Source of the DNA: Anaerolineae bacterium
Lineage (GTDB): Bacteria; Chloroflexota; Anaerolineae; Aggregatilineales; Aggregatilineaceae
Length of the DNA: 64,000 nucleotides
Direction: 5' to 3'
Assembly (NCBI GenBank): GCA_016930015.1
Contig: JAFGHR010000079.1
Coordinates: forward strand, 1-64,000
This document shows positions 45,220-53,365 of this stretch, in pieces. The notes beneath the pieces are model-generated. The model was not told the origin of the DNA and did not search any database. It saw only the letters and a program-made list of their open reading frames with translations. Position 1 is the first letter of the stretch; each line of letters starts with the position of its first letter. The translations under genes were made by a program, and so were the position numbers.

Positions 45220-46584
45220 TTAGCTGTTACCAAGCCCCGCACGCAGCAGTTCCTGTTGATATTGCTCAGGCGTATCGATATCGCGCAAAATGCTGTCGGT
45301 GTCTACCGGTACCAGTACCGTCTGTTCTGGGTAGTGTTTTAATACGTCACGTGGGGCACCGCGTGGCAGCGACAGCAGTTCCGGCCAGAAGCGGCGGTCA
45401 ATCAACACCGGATGACCCCGCCGCCCTCGATAGGTCGGGGTCACGATCTCACCGTCACCTTGCGCATAGGCACTCAACACCTGCCCTACAATACGCGTAT
45501 CGATGGCCGGTTGATCACCCAACACGACCAGACATGCCGACTTCGTATCCGGCAGTGCGCGGAGCCCGGCTTGCAATGACGACAGCACCTCGCCGCGGGC
45601 GTAGTGGGGATTATGAACCAGCCGAACCGGTTGGTCGGCCAATGCTTTGGCGATCTTGTCCCGGTAGTGGCCGGTTACAACGATAATCTCGTCTACCGCT
45701 GAAAGCGTCAACCGGCTCACAATCGATTCGATTACCGTACCGCCATCCCAGGGCAGCAGCAGCTTCGGTTTTCTCATACGGGTAGACATTCCCGCAGCCA
45801 GCACAACCGCCGTTACGCGCCGTTGCAGTTCGTGCACAGGGTCTACCGCAGACTGCATCGCCCCCAACGCAACCGCATTGATCCGGGGTGAACGCAGCAC
45901 AAGCTGAGCGATACGGCGCGCCTGTGTACACTGGTACCCGTGGCTGTCAACCTTGTTTAGCAGCGCAACAACCCGTGTTGAAGCAGGAACCCCCCGCATC
46001 CCCAGTTCGGGATCACGCAAAGTCAGCGCCACCCAGGGGGGCAGCACCGCGCTGCCTTCAGGAAAACCATACCGTTCACGTATACGGCTGGCGTTGTACA
46101 CGTGATCCTCGTCCAGAGGTTGGCCGAGCACATCTACACCAGCGACCGGGACCACCACCGATGTATCGGCAGGGATGACCGGTTCGTGATCAAAGGGGGC
46201 TTTTAACGACAGGCGACGTGCGCCGTCGGCTTCAATCAGCAAAACATCGGAATTAACCGAATCCATCAATTCGGCGATGACATCCGGATGCAAACCGACT
46301 ATTTTGCTCCGGCGTTTATCCACACGGGCATATAAAAACACGTGGCGATGCTCATTTAGCCAGGTCGTGATCATCGCCGGGCTGACGTTCGGCGTCAGTT
46401 GAGCGGCCAACGATGCCTGCTTGATCTCACGCGGGGCCAGGTGTGTGGTTGTGGTCAGCAGCACACGCCAGCCATCATCGCTTAGTTCGTGTGCCAAGCG
46501 AAACAAAGCCGACGTTTTGCCGCCGGCTCCAATAAACGCCACTACATCACCGCGCCGAATCGACAGCGCATCTCGCAAACGCAT
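45220..46584 (-). CDS. yqeC: YqeC-MocA fusion: Se-dependent hydroxylase accessory protein with molybdopterin nucleotidyltransferase
   Basis: Two domains in 454 residues. Residues 1-250 match YqeC, the putative selenium-dependent hydroxylase accessory protein: P-loop VAFIGAGGKTSALF, LLTTTTHLAP, DVLLIEADGARRLSLKAP, and VVPVAGVDVLGQPL. Residues 255-454 are a MobA/MocA-type nucleotidyltransferase: TAVVLAAGMSTRMRKPKLLL, PHYARGEVLSSLQAGL, VVLGDQPAID, and DIDTPEQYQQ. MocA makes molybdopterin cytosine dinucleotide, the cofactor form used by many molybdenum hydroxylases. It is the last gene of the molybdenum hydroxylase operon, 21 bases after yqeB. Both domains are usually separate proteins; the fusion implies they act together in cofactor assembly. 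Confidence 0.88.
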   Translation of the reverse strand: MRLRDALSIRRGDVVAFIGAGGKTSALFRLAHELSDDGWRVLLTTTTHLAPREIKQASLAAQLTPNVSPAMITTWLNEHRHVFLYARVDKRRSKIVGLHPDVIAELMDSVNSDVLLIEADGARRLSLKAPFDHEPVIPADTSVVVPVAGVDVLGQPLDEDHVYNASRIRERYGFPEGSAVLPPWVALTLRDPELGMRGVPASTRVVALLNKVDSHGYQCTQARRIAQLVLRSPRINAVALGAMQSAVDPVHELQRRVTAVVLAAGMSTRMRKPKLLLPWDGGTVIESIVSRLTLSAVDEIIVVTGHYRDKIAKALADQPVRLVHNPHYARGEVLSSLQAGLRALPDTKSACLVVLGDQPAIDTRIVGQVLSAYAQGDGEIVTPTYRGRRGHPVLIDRRFWPELLSLPRGAPRDVLKHYPEQTVLVPVDTDSILRDIDTPEQYQQELLRAGLGNS

Positions 46585-46605
46585 AATTCACGGCCTGTAG
46601 CTCAA

Positions 46606-47466
46606 CTATGATGTGATTTCCACATCTGAATGATTTAACGATTGCCGCAACAATGTGACAATGTGGGGTGCGCTCAGCACAGCTTCCAGCACGCCGCCGC
46701 CAATTGCTAACGATTTTTCGGATATCAGAAAACAATAATCGCGCTCAGCACGCGGGTCAACATCGCCAACTTTTAGCCCGGCAGTGACGGGCACCGATGG
46801 GTGAATCAGCCCCCGCAAGACACCATCAAAAGGAGCTGTTATCGGCACGTCGCCTACCGTCGCTACCACATCACCCTGTGTCACGGCCTCACCGATAGCG
46901 ACCTGTGGATGTACAAACCCGTTGGCTGGCGCACGCAAAACCCGGTCGGATGTATGCCCCTGCACACGTCCCGGCTTGCCGGTATCCGGTTCGGCTGTGC
47001 CGTCCCAGAACACACGCCCCAGGCAGTGCCCACGATTGGTTTCGATCACAGCATGGCAGTCAACGCCCGCCGTAAATCCCGGTCCCAGCGCGATCACGAG
47101 CGGGGCATCTGCGCGGGTCGTGCCCAGGTTGCGTTTTGCGATGCGAGCATCCACGACAACCGCCGGGTTAAGTTCGGCCAGGCTGGCGCCTTGGGGGTCC
47201 ACCAAAACCGGAATTTCGCCTGCCGCCTGCACACTTTTTACCGCAGGTGGCCCGTCTACACGGCGTGCGGTTATGCCATCAACTGTAATAAAGCCTTCGT
47301 AAACCGCCGTCGCAAACGCCACCGGGCGACGGATCGCCAGCGGCTGCGCCAGTTCAGTAATAGTGACAGGAAAACCGGCCTTGGTCAGACGGTAGACCAC
47401 GCCCGAAGCAAGATCACCTCCCCCTTTGACCACGACCGGCAAGCGTTCAAATAACACCCAGGCCAT
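46606..47466 (-). CDS. yqeB: YqeB, selenium-dependent molybdenum hydroxylase maturation protein
   Basis: A 286-residue YqeB-family protein (EF2563 selenium-dependent molybdenum hydroxylase system). A Rossmann-like start VVVKGGGDLASGVVYRLTKAGF is followed by RRPVAFATAVYEG, the central VVDARIAKRNLGTTRADAPL, IALGPGFTAGVDCHAVIETNRGH, and a C-terminal lipoyl/biotinyl-like stretch (VTQGDVVATVGDVPITAPFDG) with GLKVGDVDPRAERDYCF. YqeB and YqeC accompany hydroxylases that need a labile selenium atom at molybdenum; the exact step is not known. It overlaps the upstream hydroxylase subunit gene by 20 bases, which suggests translational coupling. Confidence 0.92.
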   Translation of the reverse strand: MAWVLFERLPVVVKGGGDLASGVVYRLTKAGFPVTITELAQPLAIRRPVAFATAVYEGFITVDGITARRVDGPPAVKSVQAAGEIPVLVDPQGASLAELNPAVVVDARIAKRNLGTTRADAPLVIALGPGFTAGVDCHAVIETNRGHCLGRVFWDGTAEPDTGKPGRVQGHTSDRVLRAPANGFVHPQVAIGEAVTQGDVVATVGDVPITAPFDGVLRGLIHPSVPVTAGLKVGDVDPRAERDYCFLISEKSLAIGGGVLEAVLSAPHIVTLLRQSLNHSDVEITS

Positions 47467-49672
47467 GCTCCCGCAGTTGTTCTACAACATAGTCCGGCGT
47501 CAGTGGAATCCGGTCAAATCGTACACCGGTCGCGTCACACAATGCCGCCGTAATGGCCGGGGCCAGCGGAATGAATGGCATCTCAGCCATGCCCCGCGCC
47601 CCCCAGGGGCCCCTGGGATCGGCAAATTCGAGGATGACCGATTTGACCTCACGCGGAACGTCCCAGATCGTCGGGATCAGATATGTGGACAGGTAGGGAT
47701 TAAGAATACGCCCGCCGTCGGATATCAGGTGTTCCATAGTCGTGTATCCCAGCGCCTGGACAACCGCCCCCTCGATCTGACCTTCGACCAGCATCGGGTT
47801 AAGCGCGCGGCCTACATCATGAGCAGACACCACTCGCACAACCGCGACGTGGCCGGTTTCGACATCAACTTCAACTTCGACAAACTGCGCCATGTAGCCA
47901 TAGGCGAAGTTGGGATCAGAGTGCCCCGTTTCGGGATCATAGGGTGTCGTGGCGGGTGGACGGTATTGATAGGTCACAATCGCAGGTCGTTCTTCATGCT
48001 GCCATTTTTCCAATGCCTGCTCAGCCGCACCTTTGATCGCATTACCCGCCATAAAGGTCATGCGTGATGCCGACACGCTGCCAGAATTTCCGGTTACGGC
48101 TGTATCGTGCCCGATCAACTCGACTTTTTCCGGGGACACACCAACCGCTTCAGCCGCCATCTGGACAAAAACCGTATGTGAGCCTTGACCGACTTCGGCA
48201 CCGGCCTCGCGCACAACAACACGCTCAATTTCGGCATCTCCGTACAGTTCAACGGTAGCCCAGTTTTCTTCTGGCGCACCAAAGCTAAAACCGACGTTCT
48301 TAAACCCCAGCGCCATACCGACACCACGCCGTTTGGCGGGATCAGATGGCTGCTCCACCGGCAGCTTGCGCCAGGTGCTGTTTTGTTGGCGCCAGTAATC
48401 ACTTTGAGCCGCGCCATCGGCCAATACCCGGTCAAGCGTCACGCCAGGGGGAAGGGGAGTCCCAACACACGTAATACTATCATCGTGCAGCACATTTATC
48501 GCCCGAAGCTGCACCGGGTCCATGTCCAGCGCTTCAGCCAATTTGTTCATCTGTCCTTCAGCAGCAAATGCCGCCTGCGGCCCGCCGAAGCCCCGGAACG
48601 CACCACAGGGAATGTTGTTGGTATACACCGCGTAGGTATCGACTTTGACGTTTGGAATCTCATAGGGACCGCTGACCATTAAGTTCGCATTACCCATTAC
48701 TTTGGTTGACGTGTAGGCATATGCGCCAGAGTCGGCGTAAAGCTGCGCTTCAGCGGCGACCAGCTTACCGTCTTGAGTGGCTCCCCACCGGGCGCGGATG
48801 ATCACCGGGTGGCGTTTGTGATGCCCGATGATCGATTCTTCGCGGCTCCAGATGATCTTGATCGGGCGTTTTACCCTCATCGCCGCCAGCCCTAACACGA
48901 TCTGGACGGACATGTCTTCACGCCCACCAAATGCGCCGCCAACGGCTGGATAAATGATCCGCACCTGTTCTTCTGGCAAACCCAGCGCATGGGCGACCTG
49001 CTCGCGGTCTTCGTGGACCCACTGCCCGGCCACGATAACGCAGACCCGCCCGGCCTCGTCGATAAAACCGAGCCCGGCTTCGGGCTGCAAGTAGGCATGT
49101 TCCTGGTAACCCGTCTGGTATTCGCCCTCGACAACCACGTCGGCCTTCGCCCAACCTGCGGCCATATCACCGTGGCGAATGCGGTAGTGAACCAACACGT
49201 TGTTTTCAACATGTGAGTGAAGCTGTGGCGCGCCGTTTTCCATCGCCTCAAATACATCGGTCACAACCGGCAGATCGTCATACTCAATATCAATCAATGC
49301 GGCGGCTTCGGCAGCGGCGATCTCGGTTTCGGCAATAACCAGCGCCACCTGGTCGCTAATGCACCGCACAATATCAGCATCTTTTTTATTGCTGCCAGGG
49401 CCACATAACACCGGCTGGTCTGGCATAATCAAACCATATTCGTTAACAGGCACATCTTTAGCCGTCAGAACAGCCACAACACCGGGATACGCTTCAGCAC
49501 GACGCGTATCAATGGCCGTGATCCTGGCGTGGACACGATCCGAAAACCGGATTTTCATCCACAATTGGCCATCCATGTTTATGTCGCCGGGATAAAGCGT
49601 CTCGCCTGTTACTTTACCCACCGCATCCATACGGCTAATATTTTGACCAAGCACAACGTAATTCTCTTTCAC
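47447..49672 (-). CDS. Molybdenum hydroxylase large subunit (XdhA/aldehyde-oxidase type)
   Basis: The 741-residue molybdopterin-binding subunit of a xanthine-dehydrogenase-family enzyme. An N-terminal aldehyde-oxidase a/b hammerhead (DAVGKVTGETLYPGDI to about 125) is followed by the molybdenum-binding domains: GYQEHAYLQPEAGLG, AVGGAFGGREDMSVQ, GAFRGFGGPQAAFAAE, AEVGQGSHTVFVQMAAEAV, and GPWGARGMAEMP with the predicted catalytic Glu. The CO-dehydrogenase active-site loop AYRCSFR is absent. It lies in one operon with the FAD/2Fe-2S protein (50234), yqeB and yqeC-mocA. A selenium-dependent purine or N-heterocycle hydroxylase is likely; the substrate is not predictable. Confidence 0.9.
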   Translation of the reverse strand: MKENYVVLGQNISRMDAVGKVTGETLYPGDINMDGQLWMKIRFSDRVHARITAIDTRRAEAYPGVVAVLTAKDVPVNEYGLIMPDQPVLCGPGSNKKDADIVRCISDQVALVIAETEIAAAEAAALIDIEYDDLPVVTDVFEAMENGAPQLHSHVENNVLVHYRIRHGDMAAGWAKADVVVEGEYQTGYQEHAYLQPEAGLGFIDEAGRVCVIVAGQWVHEDREQVAHALGLPEEQVRIIYPAVGGAFGGREDMSVQIVLGLAAMRVKRPIKIIWSREESIIGHHKRHPVIIRARWGATQDGKLVAAEAQLYADSGAYAYTSTKVMGNANLMVSGPYEIPNVKVDTYAVYTNNIPCGAFRGFGGPQAAFAAEGQMNKLAEALDMDPVQLRAINVLHDDSITCVGTPLPPGVTLDRVLADGAAQSDYWRQQNSTWRKLPVEQPSDPAKRRGVGMALGFKNVGFSFGAPEENWATVELYGDAEIERVVVREAGAEVGQGSHTVFVQMAAEAVGVSPEKVELIGHDTAVTGNSGSVSASRMTFMAGNAIKGAAEQALEKWQHEERPAIVTYQYRPPATTPYDPETGHSDPNFAYGYMAQFVEVEVDVETGHVAVVRVVSAHDVGRALNPMLVEGQIEGAVVQALGYTTMEHLISDGGRILNPYLSTYLIPTIWDVPREVKSVILEFADPRGPWGARGMAEMPFIPLAPAITAALCDATGVRFDRIPLTPDYVVEQLREHGLGVI

Positions 49673-49776
49673 GCCAACCCTTACTCCTACTAACAGTCAG
49701 GCCCGACTGGCGAAAGTCTCTGAATACGCAAGAAAAAACAAGGCATACGACTACGGGTTGTGCAACAGTGACCGCC

Positions 49777-50184
49777 TTATTTATTACGCTCCCGTTCGCG
49801 GCGTTTGGCCTCGCGCAGATCACGCCGCAGGGCTTTGGCAACCGCTTTTTTATTCGCAGGTGAGGGCCCCAGCGTCTTGACGGCTTCGTGTTCCGGGTCT
49901 TCACCCACGAACACCGCCGCCACAAACATCATAAGCGCCAACATGGTCAGCCACAACAACCCCGAAACCACATAGTCCACCGTTATGGGATCGTAGTCAG
50001 CATCAAAGTCATTAAACTGCCGTTCCAGATTTCCATTATTGTTATTGTCGTACTTTACCAACTGCTCGACCACCAACGGCCCTACAATAACCGCTACAAC
50101 ACCCAACAGAATCGCCAGTACCAGCCCCAAAACCGGCAGCATACCTGACGACTTTTTTTTCTTTTTCGGAGCCATATCAGTCAT
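49777..50184 (-). CDS. Small membrane protein inside the molybdenum hydroxylase operon
   Basis: A 135-residue protein. It begins with a run of lysines (MAPKKKKKSSG), then a transmembrane helix (about 15-40). A polar segment rich in Asn/Asp (YDNNNNGNLERQFNDF) is followed by a second helix (about 70-92) and a basic helical tail (ALRRDLREAKRRERERNK). The ATG at 50184 is 7 bases after an AAAGG. I do not recognise the family. Its place between the two subunit genes on the same strand suggests co-expression, but the same type of protein may be an unrelated insertion. Confidence 0.65.
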   Translation of the reverse strand: MTDMAPKKKKKSSGMLPVLGLVLAILLGVVAVIVGPLVVEQLVKYDNNNNGNLERQFNDFDADYDPITVDYVVSGLLWLTMLALMMFVAAVFVGEDPEHEAVKTLGPSPANKKAVAKALRRDLREAKRRERERNK

Positions 50185-50233
50185 GATCATACCTTTCGCG
50201 GTGTTTCACTCGTGTTTATTGTCAGTAGGCGGC

Positions 50234-51682
50234 TCAGGTCCCAGATTCGGTCATGGCTGCCGCCGCTTTTTCGAATGCCTCGATGATCTTGTAATAACCA
50301 GTGCAGCGGCACAGGTTGCCCGTGATGCTTTGCTCGATTTGTTGACGTGTCGGATGTGGGTATTCTTCTAACAACTTGGCGCCGGACATCAAGAACCCAG
50401 GCGTGCAATAACCACATTGAACCGCCCCGGTTTGCACAAAAGCATTTTGAATGGGGTGTAGATCACCGTTGTCACCGGCAAGTCCTTCAACCGTCATGAT
50501 CTCGGCGCCATGTGCCCGCGGCGCGGGTACCAGGCACGCCATAACCGCCATCCCGTCCAGAAAAACGGTGCAGGCGCCGCATTCACCTTCGGCGCAGCCT
50601 TCCTTCGTGCCGGGCAGCCCGATATCCTCGCGCAAGAAGCGAAGCAGGGTTTTGTGTGATACACCGGACCGGGTGTAGGTTTTGCCATTGACGGTGGTTG
50701 TGATCGTATCACCCGCGTCAGCGCCCAACTGAACCGGAGCGGTCAGCGGTACCCGCACGATACCCTGATCTTTTCCCCACAACATGGCGGGATCCGCTGG
50801 CCAGTCGTCCCGTTCACGACCATCACGCAGCATCCGCAGCGCGCGCGCCACCAGCACCCGGCACATTTCGGTACGGTACGACGCCGGACCGCGGATATCA
50901 TCAATCGGGGCAGGCGTTAACGCGGCCAGCCGCGCCGCTTCACGGATCACGTCATCCGACAGCGTTTGATCACGCAGATAGTGTTCAACCTCAGGCGCAC
51001 GGATAATGGTCGGTGCCACGCTGCCAAACGTGATGACGGCGTGCGTAATACGGTCCGTGATACGGTCGCCATCAAACCCTAAAATGACCGCCGTGTTCAC
51101 CACAGAAATCGCCTGGGCACGTCGCAAGCCTAATTTCAGGAAAACGCCGCCCTCGCTATTTTTCAGGGTGGGAACCGTTATTTTGGTTAGCAGTTCATCC
51201 GGTTCCATAACCGTCCGGCGCACGCCTGTGTAAAACGAAGGGAAATCCAGGGTCCGTTCACCGCGTGTTGAGGCCAGTGTAATCGTCGCACCCAGCGCCC
51301 ACAGCGGCGTGATCGTATCATTAGCCGGGCTGGCTGTGATCAGGTTCCCGGCAACCGTGCCCCGGTTTCGAATTTGAGGCGCACCCACCGACCACGCAGC
51401 CTGCGCGAATGGTAACGCTCGCTCAACAATCGGGTCGCTGCCCACCACGTGATTGTGTGTAACCAGCGGCCCCAACACCACCGTATCGCCCTGTTGTTGA
51501 ATCCGGTCCAGGCCCGGCACACGCGATATGTCGATCAATGTGCCAACACCGGGCCGCTGTCCACGTTCAAGTTCCAGGATCAAATCAGTTGCACCGGCAA
51601 CAATGCGCGCGTGCTCACGATGCTGTGCAAGTCGTTCAAGTGCTTCGGATACTGTTGTAACGTTATAGTAATTTTTCCACAT
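50234..51682 (-). CDS. Fused FAD and 2Fe-2S subunit of a molybdenum hydroxylase
   Basis: 482 residues that combine two subunits. Residues 1-295 are a CoxM-type FAD-binding domain (RIVAGATDLILEL; LGPLVTHNHVV; GNLITASPANDTITPLWALGA). Residues 325-482 are a CoxS-type protein with two 2Fe-2S clusters: GCAEGECGACTVFLDG for the plant-type cluster and QCGYCTPGFLMS with LCRCTGYYKI for the C-terminal cluster. All eight cluster cysteines are seen. With the 47447 subunit it would form a complete heterodimeric hydroxylase that passes electrons from molybdenum through FeS to FAD. Confidence 0.93.
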   Translation of the reverse strand: MWKNYYNVTTVSEALERLAQHREHARIVAGATDLILELERGQRPGVGTLIDISRVPGLDRIQQQGDTVVLGPLVTHNHVVGSDPIVERALPFAQAAWSVGAPQIRNRGTVAGNLITASPANDTITPLWALGATITLASTRGERTLDFPSFYTGVRRTVMEPDELLTKITVPTLKNSEGGVFLKLGLRRAQAISVVNTAVILGFDGDRITDRITHAVITFGSVAPTIIRAPEVEHYLRDQTLSDDVIREAARLAALTPAPIDDIRGPASYRTEMCRVLVARALRMLRDGRERDDWPADPAMLWGKDQGIVRVPLTAPVQLGADAGDTITTTVNGKTYTRSGVSHKTLLRFLREDIGLPGTKEGCAEGECGACTVFLDGMAVMACLVPAPRAHGAEIMTVEGLAGDNGDLHPIQNAFVQTGAVQCGYCTPGFLMSGAKLLEEYPHPTRQQIEQSITGNLCRCTGYYKIIEAFEKAAAAMTESGT

Positions 51683-51825
51683 AATCTTTCGCCAAAATGA
51701 GCCACAAAACCAGGCCGGACTACCCGCTGTTATGGACCAATATCCATTGTGTGTATAGTAGCACCGCCACCTGAAAATGGCGAGCTTCTCCCCCAGTATT
51801 CTGATATAGTGCCGCCTGTTTTACG

Positions 51826-52482
51826 TCATGGTTTCGGTTTGTCCAACACCAGGGTCTTTACCGGATTTATGTTAATCACCTGGGTGTTATGAAACACCGT
51901 TTTGGTGACCATCCGTTGATCCCAGGTGTCAACGTGACCGTGAATGAGAAACCGGGGTTGTGCCCAACGCATCAACATCAAAAATGACTTAAAGCCACGA
52001 TGAGCATAATCATCTGGGATATCATGTATTCCCCAGGGAGGGGAGTGAGTTACCATGACGTCAACACCGTGACCATTGAACAATCGCCGGAGCAGGAGAT
52101 GAGGTAACAGCCGCAGTACGTTCAACCACATCTCGTGCTGCGTGTATTGCACGGGACCATTGTTATAGTTGATTGAGCCTTCCAAACCGGCAAACGTAAA
52201 ACGATTGTATGATTGAATACGGAGATGTAAATTATCCCCCCCCGGCACATGGTTATTGCAGTCGGGATACTCGGCTTTGAGACGCATATCTTGATAGCCT
52301 GTATCGTGGTTGCCACGCACAAAAAACAGCGGCAGGTTTAACGTCGAACCGATCACATCAAGGTATCCAACAGACATATCCCCACAACTTACCAGCAGAT
52401 CGACGTCACCATATGTCCGGCGCAGGTAATCAGGGTTTCTCATATGGGGCAGCGCAATGTCACTTACCGCCAGTACTTTCAC
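51826..52482 (-). CDS. Calcineurin-like metallophosphoesterase
   Basis: A 218-residue phosphoesterase with LLVSCGDMSVGYLD (GD motif), FFVRGNHDTGYQD (GNHD), VMVTHSPPWGIHDIPD and LIHGHVDTWDQ. The first motif reads VSDIALPH instead of DxH, and the last is GHVD rather than GHxH, so metal ligation may differ from the standard. The GTG at 52482 is taken as the start; it is 16 bases after the xdhC stop. Position within the molybdenum hydroxylase operon is odd and its substrate is unknown. Confidence 0.85.
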   Translation of the reverse strand: MKVLAVSDIALPHMRNPDYLRRTYGDVDLLVSCGDMSVGYLDVIGSTLNLPLFFVRGNHDTGYQDMRLKAEYPDCNNHVPGGDNLHLRIQSYNRFTFAGLEGSINYNNGPVQYTQHEMWLNVLRLLPHLLLRRLFNGHGVDVMVTHSPPWGIHDIPDDYAHRGFKSFLMLMRWAQPRFLIHGHVDTWDQRMVTKTVFHNTQVININPVKTLVLDKPKP

Positions 52483-52498
52483 GTGACGTCTTCCAGTA

Positions 52499-53347
52499 TC
52501 ATGATGATTGTCGATCGATCGTTTCTTCGTCAGGTGGTGGACCCAGCCACTGCATGACCTCACCCGTACCACCCCGCATGGTCATTACGACCTCGGCCAT
52601 AATGCTGATCGCGATCTCTTTTGGCGTTTCGGCATGCAGTTCTAAACCGATGGGCGCATGAACACGCGCGAGGTCCGCCTTGTCGATTCCACGTTCCTGC
52701 AATGCCTGAGCCGTCAGCGCCCACCGGCGTCGACTGCCGATCAAGCCGATGTAGGGGGCCTCAGTCCCCAACAGCGCCGGGATCAACTCTTGATCGACGA
52801 TCAGGCCGCGTGTCACAGCGACGATATACGTCTGGCGATTGATATTAGCACATGCAGGCAGCGCAGCAGGTGACTCGCCGATATACGCATCCATACCGGG
52901 AATCTGGTCAGCCGAAGCATAACCGGGACGATCATCCGACACGATCACACGAAACTGCATCCATTTAGCGAGTTCGGCGACGGCTTTTCCCACGTGACCG
53001 CAGCCGATCACCAGCACAGTTGGCGGCGGCATCAGCGGTTCGACAAACACACGAACAGTGCCCCCGCACAGTCCGGGATCACCGGCAGCCAGATCGTTTA
53101 GATCATACACCAGCAAACGGCTGCTACCGTCACCCATTGCAGCGACGGCTTCCTGGATCACCAGGGCCTCCATCTGGCCGCCGCCTACCGTTCCAACAAT
53201 CGTTTCGTCAGGCCGGACCAGCATCTTGCTGCCAGCCTGGCGCGGCACCGAACCCTGTGTTTCAACAATGGTAACCAGTGCCGCCGAACGACCTTCGTTT
53301 TGTGCGTCAAGTGCAGCTTTAAAAACAGCCTGATCTTCCTTCACCAT
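52499..53347 (-). CDS. xdhC: XdhC/CoxI family molybdenum cofactor chaperone
   Basis: XdhC binds molybdenum cofactor, protects it and delivers it, sulfurated, to hydroxylase apo-enzymes. This 282-residue protein has ALVTIVETQGSVPRQAGSKM, GTVGGGQMEALV, the Rossmann motif VLVIGCGHVGKAVAELA, a VAVTRGLIVDQELIPALL segment, GLIGSRRRWA and VHAPIGLELHAETPKEIAISI. GGGAG lies 6 bases before the ATG. It sits 18 bases downstream of the 53366 hydroxylase gene. Confidence 0.95.
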   Translation of the reverse strand: MVKEDQAVFKAALDAQNEGRSAALVTIVETQGSVPRQAGSKMLVRPDETIVGTVGGGQMEALVIQEAVAAMGDGSSRLLVYDLNDLAAGDPGLCGGTVRVFVEPLMPPPTVLVIGCGHVGKAVAELAKWMQFRVIVSDDRPGYASADQIPGMDAYIGESPAALPACANINRQTYIVAVTRGLIVDQELIPALLGTEAPYIGLIGSRRRWALTAQALQERGIDKADLARVHAPIGLELHAETPKEIAISIMAEVVMTMRGGTGEVMQWLGPPPDEETIDRQSS

Positions 53348-53365
53348 AATAATCTCCCGATCCGG

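Noticed and set aside
47447-49672. Aerobic CO dehydrogenase large subunit (CoxL)
   Set aside because: The form I active-site loop with AYRCSFR is absent and yqeB/yqeC are linked, so a purine/heterocycle-type hydroxylase is more likely.
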